A DNA stretch of 64,000 nt. It comes from Micromonospora pallida (lineage in GTDB: Bacteria; Actinomycetota; Actinomycetes; Mycobacteriales; Micromonosporaceae). The notes below the pieces were generated by a model. It saw nothing but the letters and a program-made list of their open reading frames with translations. It was not told the origin of the DNA and did no database searches. Location: positions 1,302,001-1,366,000 of the forward strand of contig NZ_FMHW01000002.1 of the NCBI RefSeq assembly GCF_900090325.1, given 5' to 3'. This document shows, in pieces, positions 1 to 10,380 of this stretch (positions are counted from its first letter, which is position 1; every line of letters begins with the position of its first letter). A program made the translations under genes and the position numbers.

Positions 1-547
1 ACTGGATACGCAGCGGCGGCAGGCCCGGATCGGTGCCCTCGGCGGCGTGGGCGTACAGCGCGGCGAGGTCCTCGGTCAGCACACCGATCGAGGTCGCGTC
101 GGCGACGATGTGGTGCACCACCAGGATCATCACCTGCGTGTTCCCCGGCAGGTGGATCAGCCGGACCCGCAGCAGCGGGCCGGTAGCCAGGTCGAACAGG
201 GCGGCGGCGTCCCGCTGGCGTAGCTCGGCCAGCCGGTCGCGGGCCTGCTCCCCGGTCAGGTCGCGCAGGTCGCTCACCGAGAGGTCCACCTCGCCGGCCT
301 GCGCGGCGATGGCCTGATGCAGTGCCCCGTCCCGCTGGTGGAACGTGGTACGCAACGCCTCGTGCCGGTCCACCAGCGCGGTCAGCGCGGCCCGCAGCGG
401 ATCGGGGCGCAGCGTCCCCGCCGGACGGAGCTCGACGTTGAGGTTGTTCAACGGCCGACCCGGATAGATCTGCTCGAGGAACCACAGCTGCCGCTGGGCC
501 GACGAGGCGGGGAACAGCGGCGCGTCGGCCGACTCCGGCCCGGTCAT
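1..547 (-). CDS. NRPS condensation domain, N-terminal part (cut by window edge)
   Basis: Amide-forming condensation domain at the N-terminus of a nonribosomal peptide synthetase; only about 182 residues lie in the window. The start region reads like a C domain (PASSAQRQLWFLEQ near residue 11), and the catalytic motif HHIVADATS near residue 145 matches the family's HHxxxDG core apart from the usual glycine. The start codon ATG at 547 overlaps the stop of the upstream PKS carrier domain (ATGA), so the two are probably translationally coupled. The carrier should hand its acyl chain to this domain, making this a PKS-to-NRPS junction. The amino acid added cannot be read because the adenylation domain, if present, lies outside the window. 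Confidence 0.85.
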   Translation of the reverse strand, partial: MTGPESADAPLFPASSAQRQLWFLEQIYPGRPLNNLNVELRPAGTLRPDPLRAALTALVDRHEALRTTFHQRDGALHQAIAAQAGEVDLSVSDLRDLTGEQARDRLAELRQRDAAALFDLATGPLLRVRLIHLPGNTQVMILVVHHIVADATSIGVLTEDLAALYAHAAEGTDPGLPPLRIQ

Positions 548-3500
548 GCCCGGCCCCTCGGCACCACTTCGATCTCCGGCTCGTCCGGCTCGGCCACGGT
601 CCGGGCCGTCTCCACCGCCGCGGCCAGCCCCGCGACCGTCGGTGCCTCGTACAGCGCCCGCATCGGCAGCTTCACCTCCCAGACCTCGCCGAGCCGCCAG
701 ACGAGCTGGACCGCGACGAGGGAATTGCCGCCGAGTTCGAAGAAGTCGTCGTCGACGCCGATGTCCGGTACGGAGAGCATCTCCGACAGCATGGCGCAGA
801 GCGCCACCTCGACCTCGCCCGTCGGCGCCCGGTACGGGCCCAGGCCCTCACGCCCCGAGTGGTGGTTCGGCACCGCGGCCGGGGGAGCACGGCGACCGTG
901 GCGCTCGCCCGTCGCCGGACGTCCCGGCGGATCTCGTCGACGCCGAGCACCCCGACCGCCACCTGCGGTCCGAGATCGGCGGCGACCAACCGGCGCAGCG
1001 CCTCGGCCCCGTCGGCCGGCCGGATGCCGACCTCGCCGGTCGGGCCGGTCACCGCCGCCGCCGGGGCTGGAGCAGCGGCCGTGGCCTGCGGGGCGGTAGC
1101 CGGGGCCGGCGGGGCGGCAGTCGGCGCGGTGGCCACGGCCAGCGGGTCGTCCGCCACCCGGCGCAGGGTGAAGTCGGTGATCGCGACCACCTCCCGGCCG
1201 GCGGCGTCGGCGATACTGAAGTCCGCGCGCAGGATCTCCCGCTCGGCGTCACCACCCCGGTGCCGCAGGTGGCTGGTGATCCGTTCGGGCAACGGCCCGT
1301 GTACGACGACCCGCCCGTAGCCCAGCGGCAGGTACCGCTGGTCGGCCGGTACGCCGTACCCGGCGCCGAACGCGGTCGCCTCGTCGAGCATGGCCGGGTG
1401 CAGGGCCAGCACACCGATCTCGGCGGCGACCATCGGGCGCGCGGCCAGCTCGGCCAGCTCCTCGCCGTCCCCCGCGTACGCGGCGCGCAGGCTGCTCCAG
1501 TGCGGACCGAAGGCGAGCATCCCGCCGCCGGTGGGCATCTCGGCGTGCTGCCGGGGCGCGCAGCGGGCCCGTACCGTGGTGGCGTCCACGGTCGACGGCG
1601 CCTCGTCGGCGGCCCGGCGGACGGTCGCGCGGGCACATGGGCGTACGCCGGCGGTGGTGCTGCCGGTGACCGTCGCCGTACGGCTGCCGTCCTCTGCCGG
1701 GGCGGACAGGGCGACCTCCACCCGCACCTCGGTCCCGTCCGGGACCGTCAGCGGCGCCTGGAACAGGACGTCCCGCAACTCGACCGGACCGGTGCCCCCG
1801 TCGGTGGCGGCGACGAAGGCCGCGCGGATCAGCTCCAGCGCCGCCGTGCCGGGCAGCACCGGTTCGCCGAGGACGCGGTGCTCGTCGAGCACCCAGTGGG
1901 TGTCCGGACCGAGCGTCCCCCGCAGGACGACCTGTCCGGTGGCGAACCGGGTCAGCTCGGTCAGCCAGGGGTGGCCGTGGTAGGGAACCGGCAGGTCGGG
2001 CTCCCTGTCGTGCCCCGGCGCGGTGCCGAGGCCGCCCGCCCGGGCTGCCATGCCGACATCGGTCCAGCCACCCCAGTTCACCGAGACCGTCCGCGCGGCG
2101 AACCGGAGCGGACTACGCGCGTAGGCGTCCATGAAGGCGTTCGCGGCACAGTAGTCGACCTGCCCGAGCCCGCCCGCGAGCGCGGTGACCGAGGAACAGA
2201 GCACCACGACGTCGAGCGGCAGCGCGGCGAAGACGTCGGCCAGCGCGACCAGCCCGTCGACCTTGGGGGCGAGGACCGTGGCGGCGTCGGCCGGCAGCTT
2301 GACCTCGATCATCCCGCCGCCCGGGACACCGGCCGCGTGGATCAGCCCGTGCACGGTCCCGAACCGGTCGAGCACCTCGTCGCGGGCGCGGGCGAGCTGG
2401 CCGGCGTCCGCGACGTCGCCGCGTACCAGCAGCGCCTCGCCGCCCAGTTGGCGAATCCGTCGCACGGTGTGAATCACCTGGCTGGTGGCGTCGGCCGGGT
2501 GGGCGGCCAACCACTCGTCCCACCGGGACTCCGGCGGCGGTTGGGTACGGGCCAGCAGGGCGACCCGGGCGTGCGCGTGCGCGGCGAGATGCTCCGCGAT
2601 GGCCAGGCCCAGACCCCCGGTGCCGCCGGTGATCAGGTACACGCCCCCCTCGACCCAGCCCGGTCCGGCGAGCGACTCGGGGCGCAGCCGTACCGGTTCG
2701 ATGGTGGGCAGCCAGCGCCGGCCACGCCGTAGCGCGACCAGTTCGTCGGTGGCCGGATGGGCGATCGCGGCGGCCAGTGCGGCGACGGACCCGGCCAGTG
2801 CCCGGCTGTCGGTGGGAAGGTCGGTGTCGAAGAGCCGCCAGGCCAACTCCGGCAGCTCCACCGGCCCGACCCGGCACACCCCCGCCGCCACCGCCAACTC
2901 GGGCGCCAGCAGGTCGGTCCCGTCGACGTCCTGCGCGTGCGCCGTGCACACGTCCACCCGCAGCGCGGCGACCTGCTCCCCGGGGATCTGCTGCCCGGCG
3001 GTCTGCGTGGCCTGCTCCTCGGCGACCGCCTGGGCCAGCGCGAGCAGCCCGTAGAAGCAGCGCCGCAGGCCCTCGGTGACCCGGTTCGGGTCCAGCCCGT
3101 CGGCTGCTCCGGGCGCCGGCAGCAGTCCCCACGCGGCGACGATCCGGTCCGGTGGGGTGCCGTCGGCGCGCAGCGCGGCCAGCACCCGGGCGTGATCCTC
3201 CCGGGAGGTCGGGTCCACGGTGAACTCGTCGGCCGCCGGTCGGGCGTAGCCAGCGCCGATCCGTACCCGGACCAGGGCCGCGCCTCGGTCGGCGAGCGCG
3301 GCGGCGAGCAGCTCACCGGGCGGATTGTCCGGGCAGAGCAGGAGGACCCGCTGGCCGGTGAGCGCGTCGTCGGCGGGGGCCGGCACGCTGGCCTGCCGCC
3401 AGCCGGGCACCTCGAACCAGTCCTCCAGCGCCAGCGGGCCGCTGCGGGCCGGCCGCGCCGGTCGGTCCGCGTCGCGCTCGATCCAGTACCGCTTGCGCTC

Positions 3501-6206
3501 GAACGGATAGCTGGGTAGCGGGATCCGCCGGGAACCCGGCTCGCCGAGCGCCGCCCAGTCCACCTCGAGGCCGCGCAGCCACCCGTTGCCCAGCGCGGTC
3601 AGCACGGCGACCTGGTCCGATTCCGCCGACGACTCCCGTGGCCTCGGCAGGCTGGGCGTCACCAGCAGGTCGGTGCCCTGGTGCCCGGCCCGGACCAGGT
3701 CGACCAGGGTCCGGCCGGGACCGACCTCGACGAGTACCCACCCGGGCCCGGCGGCCGGCCCACCACTGGTCGGACCGCCGGTCGCTGGCTTGTCGCTGGT
3801 CGGCTCGCTACCGGTCGGGGCGTCGAGCAGCCGGTCGACGCAGGCGGCGAAGCGGACGGTGCCGCGCAGGTGGTCGGCCCAGTAGCGCGGGCTGGTCGCC
3901 TGGGCGTCGGTGATCCAGTCACCGGTCACGTTGGACAGAAAGGGCGTCCGTGGGGGCCGCAGGCTGAGCGTCGCCAGCAGGTCCGCGTACTCGTCGAGGA
4001 CCGGCTCCATCATCGCCGAGTGGAACGCGTGCGACGTGCGAATCGCGGTCGAGGCGACGCCGCGCCCGGCCAGTTCCGCCGCGAACTCGTCGATCTCGGT
4101 GCTGGGGCCGGCGACCACGCACCGGCCGGGCCCGTTCACGCCGGCCAGGTCCAGCGTGTCGGGCAGCAGCGACCGCAGCCGGTCCTCGTCGAGCGGTACG
4201 GCCAGCATCGCCCCGGCCGGCATGGACTGCATCAAGCGTCCCCGCGCGGCCACCGCCCGCAACGCGTCCGGCAGGGTGAACACGCCGGCCAGGCAGGCCG
4301 CCACGTACTCACCGACGCTGTGCCCGATCATCGCCTTCGGGCGTACGCCCCACGACTGCCAGAGCCGGGCCAGCGCGTACTCGACGGTGAACAGCGCCGG
4401 CTGGGTGAGCCAGGTCTGGTCGAGATCCGACTCGGCGCCGTCCGCCGTCGGGTACACAACGTCGCGGAGGTCCCGGCCGAGATGCTCCCGGAGCAGTTCG
4501 GCGCACTCGTCCACGGCCGCCCGGAAGACCGGGTACCGGTCGTACAGGCCGCGACCCATGCCGGGGTGCTGGGCGCCCTGCCCGGAGAAGAGGAAGGCGA
4601 CGTCGGGCGGGGTCGACGTGGCGTACCCGGTCCGCAGCCGGGACGCGTCGCCGGCGCCCTCGGTGAGCGTGTACGCGGCCTGGTAGGTGTCGGCCGCCAC
4701 GACGAACGCCCGGTGGCGCAGTTGGCGCCGCCCCACCTGTGCGGTGTACGCGACGTCCCCGATGTCGACCTGGTCGTACGTGGACAGGTGCTCGCCCAGC
4801 CCGGCGACCACCTCGGCCAGTGCGGTCTCCGTACGGGCCGACAACGGCAGCAGCACCGGGCCGCTGGCGCCGGCGCGGGGGGTCACCGGTGGCGGCTGTT
4901 CGACGATGACGTGGGCGTTCGTGCCGCCGATGCCGAACGCGCTGACGCCGGCCCGCCGGGGCCGGCCGGCGCCGCGCCACGGCGTGAGCGTCGACACCAC
5001 GCGGAACGGGCTCTTCGCGAAGTCGATCCCCGGATTGGGTCGCCGGTAGTGCAGGGTCGGCGGGATCAGGCCGTGCTGCACGGTTAGCACCGCCTTGACC
5101 AGCCCGGCGATGCCGGCGGCACTGATCAGATGCCCGATGTTGGTCTTCACCGCGCCGAGCCAGCACCAGCCGGTGTCGGCGCTGTCCCGGCCGTACACCT
5201 CGGCCAGCGCGCCCACCTCGATCGGGTCGCCCAACGCGGTCGCCGTGCCGTGCGCCTCGACGTAACCGACGGTGCGCGGATCCACGCCGGCCGCGTCCAG
5301 GGCCGCCGTGATCGCCTCGCGTTGGCCGGTCGAGCTGGGCGCGGTGAAGCTGTCCTTGGCGCCGTCGTTGTTGACCGCCGAGCCGAGGATCGTCGCGTAC
5401 ACCGTGTCACCGTCACGCAGCGCGGCCGACAGTGGCTTGAGCAGCACGGCGCCGGCTCCGCTGCCCCACAACGTGCCGTCCGCGTCGGCGTCGAACGCCC
5501 GGCAGTGCCCGTCATGGGACAGCACCCCGCCCGGCTGGTGCAGGTATCCGTAGCCGTGCGGGACCAGCACGTTCGACGCGCCGGCCAGCGCCATCTCGCA
5601 GTCGCCCGACCGCAGGGCCGCGCAGGCCGCGTGCAGGGCCACCAGCGATGTCGAGCAGGCCGAGTTGATCGTCATGCTCGGCCCGCGCAGGTCCAACGCC
5701 CAGGAGACCAGCGTCGAGACGAAGTCGTGGTCGTTGGCGATACCGACCGACATGCCCTCGGCGCCCGCCTCGACGGCCTGCGGCACCAGGTGGTGCTGGA
5801 GGTATCCGTTGGCGCCCACCCCCGCGAAGACGCCGATCCGGTCCGGATAGCGGGACGGGTCGTACCCGGCGTTCTCCAACGCCTCGTGGGCGATCTCCAG
5901 GAACAGCCGCTGCTGGGGATCGCGCAGCTCGGCCTCGCGGGGGCTCAGACCGAAGAACGCGGGCTCGAAGTGGTCGATGTCGTCGAGCACCGCCGCCGCC
6001 GGTACGAAGCCCGGCTGGTGGACGATGTGCTCCGGCACACCGGCGGCGATCTGCTCCTCGGCGCTGAATCGGCGTACCGATTCGACGCCGTCGACGAGGT
6101 TGCGCCAGAACTCGTCAACCGACCGCGCGCCGGGCAGCCGGGCGGCCATGCCGACGACGGCGATCGGCTCCGGCCGGCCGTCGGGTCCCTCGTGGTCGGC
6201 GTTCAT
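544..6206 (-). CDS. Type I PKS module, KS-AT-KR-DH-carrier, apparent frameshift before the carrier
   Basis: Single extension module of a hybrid PKS/NRPS. KS (residues about 14-440) has active-site SACSTS, EAHGT and KTNIGH. AT (about 535-850) has GHSVGEY and HAFHS, the signature of malonyl-CoA selection. KR (from about 1185) has TGGTGGLG and the Ser, Tyr and Asn/Lys residues expected of an active domain (CSS, YCAAN). A DH-type hot-dog domain follows the KR, with HRVLGEPVLP (HxxxGxxxxP) near 1442 and HPAMLDEA as the second acid motif. The usual order is DH before KR. After residue about 1775 the frame becomes meaningless, while the next frame encodes a linker and a carrier domain (FFELGGNSL). 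One extra base in the G run at 881-885 rejoins them. ATG at 6206 overlaps the AMP ligase stop. Confidence 0.9.
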
Positions 6207-7687
6207 CGGGATGCCTTTCCGCTGGAGTCGAGCGCCGAGGGGCTGTCGGGCGACGGCGCGTGGTGGGCCGACGCGCCGCTCCGGGGCCCGGCAGCCGCCG
6301 TCGATTCGCCCGCCAGCAGCCCGGACACCAGCAGGCCACGCTGCGGCTTGCCGGTCCGGCTCCGGGGGACCCGGTCCAGCCGGACGAATCGGCGGGGGAC
6401 CTTGTACGGCGAGAGCAGCTCACCGAGGTGACGGCGTAGTTCGGCGTCGGTCGGGCCACGGCCGACCACGAAGCCGACCAGTTCGTCACCGGTCGGTCCG
6501 GGCACACCGGCCACCACGCAGTCGGACACCCCCGGGCACATCCGCAGCGCCTGCTCGACCTCCACCGGGTCGACCTTCTTGCCCGCCACGTTGAGCCGCT
6601 CGGTGGCCCGACCGGTGACGTGCAGGTTGCCCCGCTCGTCGAGGTACCCGAGGTCACCCGTACGGCGCCAGCCGTCCCGGCCGCCGTCGGCGGGGCCGGG
6701 CCAGCCACCATCGCGCCGGCCGTCCCGGGCCGCGATGTCGGACGGGGCCGCAGAGCCGGACGGGGTGGCGGGGCCGGACGGGTCAGCCGGGGCGGCCCGT
6801 CGACGGGTGGCGATGACGCCGTCGGCGTCCACCCGCAGTTCGGTGTCGTCGAGCGGCCGACCCACGCCCTCGTCCGGCTCGCCGCAGCCCAGGGTCAGCT
6901 GCCCGTCCTCGGTTCTGCCGAGGTGGGAGAGCAGGGGCAGACCCGTGGCCTCTTGCCAGGCTCGCGCGACCTGCGTCGGAAGCGGTTCACCCGCCGCGAC
7001 GCAGCGGCGCAGCGCCAGGCCACCGACGTCGTCCGGAACGCGGGCCAACTCCTGGGCGTAGAAGCCGTAGAGGTACGGCACCGACAACAGAACGGTCACC
7101 CGTTCCTCGCGCAGCCGCCGCCCGAACTCGGCCGGCCCGAGCATGCCCGGCATCAGCAGCACGGTCGACCCCGACAGCAGCCCACCGAGCACCCCGGCGG
7201 CCAGGCAGTACCGGTGGTGCAGCGGCGTACCGCACCAGATCACGTCGTCCTCGCGGTATCCCGCGGCCTCGGCGAACGCGAGCGCGTTGGGCAGGAAGTC
7301 GAGGCGCCAGTCCAGCGGGACCACCTTGGGCAGGCCGGAGGTTCCGGACGTGCACAACGCCAGCCACTGCGGCCGGTCGACCTCGTGCTCCGGGGCCGAC
7401 GCCTCGACCCGGTCGCGCTCCCATTCGGTCGTCTGCGCGTCGATCACCAGCACGTTCTGCCCGGCCGCCGCCCGGGTCAGCAAGGCGACCACATCGGACG
7501 CCAGCCCGGACACCGGCAGCACACTCACGCCCGCGACCGGTCGGGACGCGGCGGCCACCAGCAGTTCGTGGAGTTCGTGATAGGTCACCTCGCCATCCCT
7601 GGCACGGACGGCGACCCGCGTCGGGTCGACCCGGGCCACCCGGGCGAGCACGCCGGTCAGTTGATCCAGCTCGGCGGACCGGTCCAT
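6203..7687 (-). CDS. Stand-alone AMP-dependent acid ligase (possible aryl-acid activation)
   Basis: Adenylate-forming enzyme of about 494 residues that should activate a carboxylic acid as acyl-AMP and pass it to a carrier protein or CoA. Visible motifs are the phosphate loop TSGTSGLPK, AGEPLP, LGRTED in place of YGxTE, RRTGDLGYLDERG, the hinge region GRATERLNVAGKK and the C-terminal lysine motif TGKPQRG. An Ala/Pro/Gly-rich insert precedes the RTGDL motif. No carrier domain is fused. The start ATG at 7687 overlaps the stop of the chorismate-lyase-like gene. By analogy with the mycobacterial Rv2949c/FadD22 pair, 4-hydroxybenzoate is a reasonable substrate, but that rests on the neighbour and not on residues read in the pocket. 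Confidence 0.85.
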   Translation of the reverse strand: MDRSAELDQLTGVLARVARVDPTRVAVRARDGEVTYHELHELLVAAASRPVAGVSVLPVSGLASDVVALLTRAAAGQNVLVIDAQTTEWERDRVEASAPEHEVDRPQWLALCTSGTSGLPKVVPLDWRLDFLPNALAFAEAAGYREDDVIWCGTPLHHRYCLAAGVLGGLLSGSTVLLMPGMLGPAEFGRRLREERVTVLLSVPYLYGFYAQELARVPDDVGGLALRRCVAAGEPLPTQVARAWQEATGLPLLSHLGRTEDGQLTLGCGEPDEGVGRPLDDTELRVDADGVIATRRRAAPADPSGPATPSGSAAPSDIAARDGRRDGGWPGPADGGRDGWRRTGDLGYLDERGNLHVTGRATERLNVAGKKVDPVEVEQALRMCPGVSDCVVAGVPGPTGDELVGFVVGRGPTDAELRRHLGELLSPYKVPRRFVRLDRVPRSRTGKPQRGLLVSGLLAGESTAAAGPRSGASAHHAPSPDSPSALDSSGKASR

Positions 7688-8283
7688 CACAGGAAGCTTT
7701 CGGTGATCAGCGCGACGGGCTCTCCGCCGTGCACCACCCGATAGGTGCGCTGCAGCGCGTGCCGGCCAGCCGCCACCGGGTACCAGTCGGGGACCGTTCC
7801 GGCGCCGAACCACAGCAGCTCGCGGCGACTCTCGATGCCGCTGGCCAGCAGGGCGGCGCCGAGCCCCGAGGGGAACCGGTCGATGGCGTCGCCGAACCCG
7901 GCCGGCAGCCGGGACGGCACCAGCAACGACTCCGCGACGACGTACAGCGTGTCGGAGACGGCCCCCCGTAGCGCCACCCGCCGCCGGAACGCGGTAGCCG
8001 CCGACGGCACCGCGAGCCAGTGGGCATCCGTGGCATCCAGCCGCGCGTCGCCCTGGCTGACCGGTTGGGCCGCGATCGGCTCCAGGTGGTACGCCTCGAG
8101 CGTGGTGCTCACCATGCCGTCGGTGGCGAGCAGGCAGCGGTGTCCGGGATGGAGGCCGCCCACCGGTACATCGAGGAGGCCGACCGGTCGACTGGCCTGC
8201 GCGACGAAGTGGCGGGTGAACAGCGTCTCGACGTCGTCCCCCGGCGGCCGAGCGCCGAGGGCCACGCCCGTTGCGTCTCGCAT
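7687..8283 (-). CDS. Chorismate pyruvate-lyase family protein
   Basis: Protein of 198 residues resembling the UbiC-like / Rv2949c group that converts chorismate to 4-hydroxybenzoate and pyruvate. The family landmarks are present: FRRRVALRG, VVAESLLVPSRLP, the IESRRELL helix, and C-terminal YRVVHGGEPVALITESFL with its conserved glutamate. The protein ends directly after this motif. ATG at 8283 is preceded by a GAGGGAGAG ribosome site, favouring it over upstream starts. It is the first gene of the minus-strand operon and overlaps the AMP ligase (ATGA), which suggests that one makes and the other activates an aromatic starter or side-chain acid. Function is inferred from family and context. Confidence 0.8.
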   Translation of the reverse strand: MRDATGVALGARPPGDDVETLFTRHFVAQASRPVGLLDVPVGGLHPGHRCLLATDGMVSTTLEAYHLEPIAAQPVSQGDARLDATDAHWLAVPSAATAFRRRVALRGAVSDTLYVVAESLLVPSRLPAGFGDAIDRFPSGLGAALLASGIESRRELLWFGAGTVPDWYPVAAGRHALQRTYRVVHGGEPVALITESFL

Positions 8284-8466
8284 CGCTCTCCCTCGAATCA
8301 GCTCGGGTGCACAATTTGCCAAACGCGTCACATCCTGGCAAGCGCGCGAACCGCACCCAGAAGCGGGCCCATCGGCCACCTCCGATGGGGCTACTCAGTG
8401 GACGCCGTGGTGGCTCGATCCGGGTGCGACCGCGGCCGTCCGCAGATCGGCTGGCTGAAGAGCGGC

Positions 8467-8691
8467 ATGTACGACGAGTTTCGGAACGACCTCGCCAAGG
8501 TCGTGCGTGCCGCCGGAGTTCCTACCCCCAAGGCCGTCTCACTTCTGCAGGCGGGCGCGGAGCTGCTGGGCATCAGCGCCGGCATCGCGACCGTGGTGGG
8601 TCACCAGGGCCAGTCGTCTCCCAGTTTTCCGACGCCGTCGCCAGGCCAGACCACCAATGCCTCGGTGGCCGTCTCATCGAAGACCAACTGA
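8467..8691 (+). CDS. Small hypothetical protein (doubtful)
   Basis: Possible 74-residue protein, MYDEFRNDLAKVVRAAG followed by a short hydrophobic stretch (LLGISAGIATVVG) and a Ser/Pro/Thr-rich tail. Third-position GC is fairly high through the first two thirds. No clear ribosome site or family match is seen. Its 3' end overlaps the convergent gene on the minus strand. It may be a fragment of a larger lost gene in this decayed stretch. The 183 bases between it and the chorismate-lyase start hold nothing else that I can recognise. Confidence 0.25.
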   Translation: MYDEFRNDLAKVVRAAGVPTPKAVSLLQAGAELLGISAGIATVVGHQGQSSPSFPTPSPGQTTNASVAVSSKTN

Positions 8692-9107
8692 GGGCCCCCG
8701 ACCGACGCCAAGGCACATGCCGCGCTCAGCGCCGCCACGCCGTTCGGCTTACGGAAGGTCACCGTTTCCACCACCGCATCCGCCGGAACCGGCGGCAAGC
8801 TGCTCGCTCTACCGGCTGTGTATACGCTGACCTCCCCCAGATCCAGTCCGCCAGTGCTCGCGCAGGTGCCTGGGTTCGGACACTCCGGCAACCGCGAGCC
8901 GGCCTCTTCGCCGACGATCTCGAACCAGTTCGTCCCGTGGCAGCCCGACGAACGGAGGGCGTTGAGCACCTCGATGACCGAGGGCAACGGCAGAGCCTCC
9001 GGCACCCGGTCGGGCCTGCCTCGCACGAATCTCGCCGACGCGATCCACTCCGACATCCCGTTGCGAGAGAGACCGTGCAGCGGTATCACGAAGAGCGACC
9101 AACTCAC
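8601..9107 (-). CDS. Hypothetical protein, 168 aa
   Basis: Not recognised. The reading frame has coherent codon use and a protein-like pattern: hydrophobic start (SWSLFVIPLH), central FEIVGEEAG followed by a Cys pair (PECPNPGTC) and an acidic, Trp-containing C-terminus (GDDWPW). GTG at 9107 is chosen because a GGGAG site lies about seven bases upstream; an in-frame ATG at 9122 is possible. No signal peptide or membrane helix is evident. It sits among gene fragments in the accessory stretch. The size and composition would fit an immunity-type protein, but nothing proves that. Confidence 0.5.
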   Translation of the reverse strand: MSWSLFVIPLHGLSRNGMSEWIASARFVRGRPDRVPEALPLPSVIEVLNALRSSGCHGTNWFEIVGEEAGSRLPECPNPGTCASTGGLDLGEVSVYTAGRASSLPPVPADAVVETVTFRKPNGVAALSAACALASVGGPQLVFDETATEALVVWPGDGVGKLGDDWPW

Positions 9108-9175
9108 GCCGCAGTCTCCCATCCTTGGAGCCGCTGCCGAAGGCCGGATCTGAACAAGCTCCCGATGCTCCGTCG

Positions 9176-9365
9176 AGCTCTCTGCGCTGGCTGCTCATCG
9201 GCGACGTCGGCTACGACCAGTCCTACGAGATCGATGTGCCGCTGGCGCTGCGCGCCGAGATCGAAGGGCTGTTCGTCGACCTGCCGCCCCGGCCGCGGGA
9301 GCGGTTCGCGCTCGTCGGCTGCACCCCGGCCGGCGCCACGTACGACCTCGACGGCCGGTTCGTCG
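9176..9365 (+). pseudogene. Orphan coding fragment
   Basis: About 60 codons with strong third-position GC and protein-like content (LLIGDVGYDQSYEIDVPLALR, then EIEGLFVDLPPRPRERFALVGC), embedded in a frame without a credible start or end. Immediately downstream, near 9360, the coding signal switches to the opposite strand as a HEAT-repeat fragment. This looks like a piece of a gene cut off at a rearrangement junction. The family is not recognised. Confidence 0.35.
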
Positions 9366-9600
9366 CGAGCAGCGCGTCGACCGCGGCCGGCCCGCCGACC
9401 GAGCCGAGCGCCTTCCGGGCGTTCTCGCGGACATGCGAATCGGGATCGTCGGGCAGCCGCAGCAATGCCGGAGTCGCCTCGCGGTTGCCGAGCTTCCCAA
9501 GTGCGTACGCGACCATGGACCGTACCTGCGGCGCCCGGTCGGCGTGTATCCGATCTTGGTGCCCTCGGCGCGCCGACATCAGCGATGGTGGCCAAGTTGG
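9360..9600 (-). pseudogene. HEAT-repeat protein fragment
   Basis: About 75 codons with clear HEAT/PBS-lyase-type helical repeats: VRSMVAYALGKLGNREATPA, then DDPDSHVRENARKALGSVGG, each with the conserved VR..A..ALG..G pattern. There is no plausible start, and the frame degenerates after GGPAAVDALLAT, where the orphan fragment on the other strand begins. Complete family members carry many more repeats. I read it as a truncated relic. Confidence 0.55.
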
Positions 9601-9638
9601 TTGACGAAGACGCCCACCGGCGCGCGGTCGGGCGTGGG

Positions 9639-10208
9639 TCACCACTCGAAGGTCGTCCACTCCTGTGTCGGAATGTGGCCTTCGCTGGTGTCCCAGCAGC
9701 GATCAGCCCACGCCTTTGCCACCATCACTGGGCGGCTCAGCACAACGTCGCCGGCTCGCTGTGCCCGCAGCACCAGCCCGAGCTGTGGCGAGCACGGATC
9801 GGCGCGCTGCGAGTACCGTAGCTCCCTGCTGTGAGCCACGAGGTAGTCGGTGAACTCGTTCTCCAGGCGTGAGGGTGTTTGCCCCACCAGTCGCATTCCC
9901 TCCAGGGTTACCTGTGGGCCACGTAGTGCATTGATCGCGATGCCCGCCAGGCCGATCGACTCGTCGTAGTAGGTGGTGACCGCCGGCCCGGAGAACCTCG
10001 CGTCAGTGCGTCGCTCCAGCCAGAATTCCGCCCACCCTGCACTGCCCGAGGTGCCCTGCGAGACGGCAACGCTGAGGGCGCCATGCACCGCGGCTTGAAC
10101 TTGGTCGTGTGTCATGCCGAACTTCAACGGGCCGACGTGCCCGAAAGGCGTGAACGACCACGGGAGCCGCTGCGCCTCGACCAGGACGCCCCAGACGTCC
10201 GTCGCCAT
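9639..10208 (-). CDS. Hypothetical protein, 189 aa
   Basis: A coherent frame for a soluble protein of 189 residues. An N-terminal PFGHVGPLKFGMTHDQVQAAV segment resembles short domains of actinobacterial hypothetical proteins with an 'FGMTxxEV' helix, followed by YDESIGLAGIAINALRGPQV and a C-terminal TPSRLENEFTDYL helix. ATG at 10208 has a good GGGAGG site five bases upstream. No signal peptide, membrane segment or catalytic motif is seen. It lies between HEAT and integrase remnants. Function is unknown. Confidence 0.65.
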   Translation of the reverse strand: MATDVWGVLVEAQRLPWSFTPFGHVGPLKFGMTHDQVQAAVHGALSVAVSQGTSGSAGWAEFWLERRTDARFSGPAVTTYYDESIGLAGIAINALRGPQVTLEGMRLVGQTPSRLENEFTDYLVAHSRELRYSQRADPCSPQLGLVLRAQRAGDVVLSRPVMVAKAWADRCWDTSEGHIPTQEWTTFEW

Positions 10209-10380
10209 GTTCCCTCCCGGTGGAATGCCGGGCCCCAGCAGCCAGCAGCGCGAAGATGATAATGGACGACAATCCGCTTCCCGGGTTGCCCGGGTTCCGT
10301 TTGAGCTGCTCGCGACTCACGGATCTGCCGCTCTGGGTGGGCTGACGTTCATTGCCGCTGGCGACGCAGGGTGATTTACG

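Noticed and set aside
544..873. The carrier domain as a separate stand-alone gene
   Set aside because: Its only start is a GTG inside a typical inter-domain linker with no ribosome site, and adding one base joins it to the PKS frame.
546..2732. A 728-codon plus-strand open frame over the PKS
   Set aside because: It is low-complexity Arg/Pro/Gly sequence antisense to clear KR, DH and carrier domains on the other strand.
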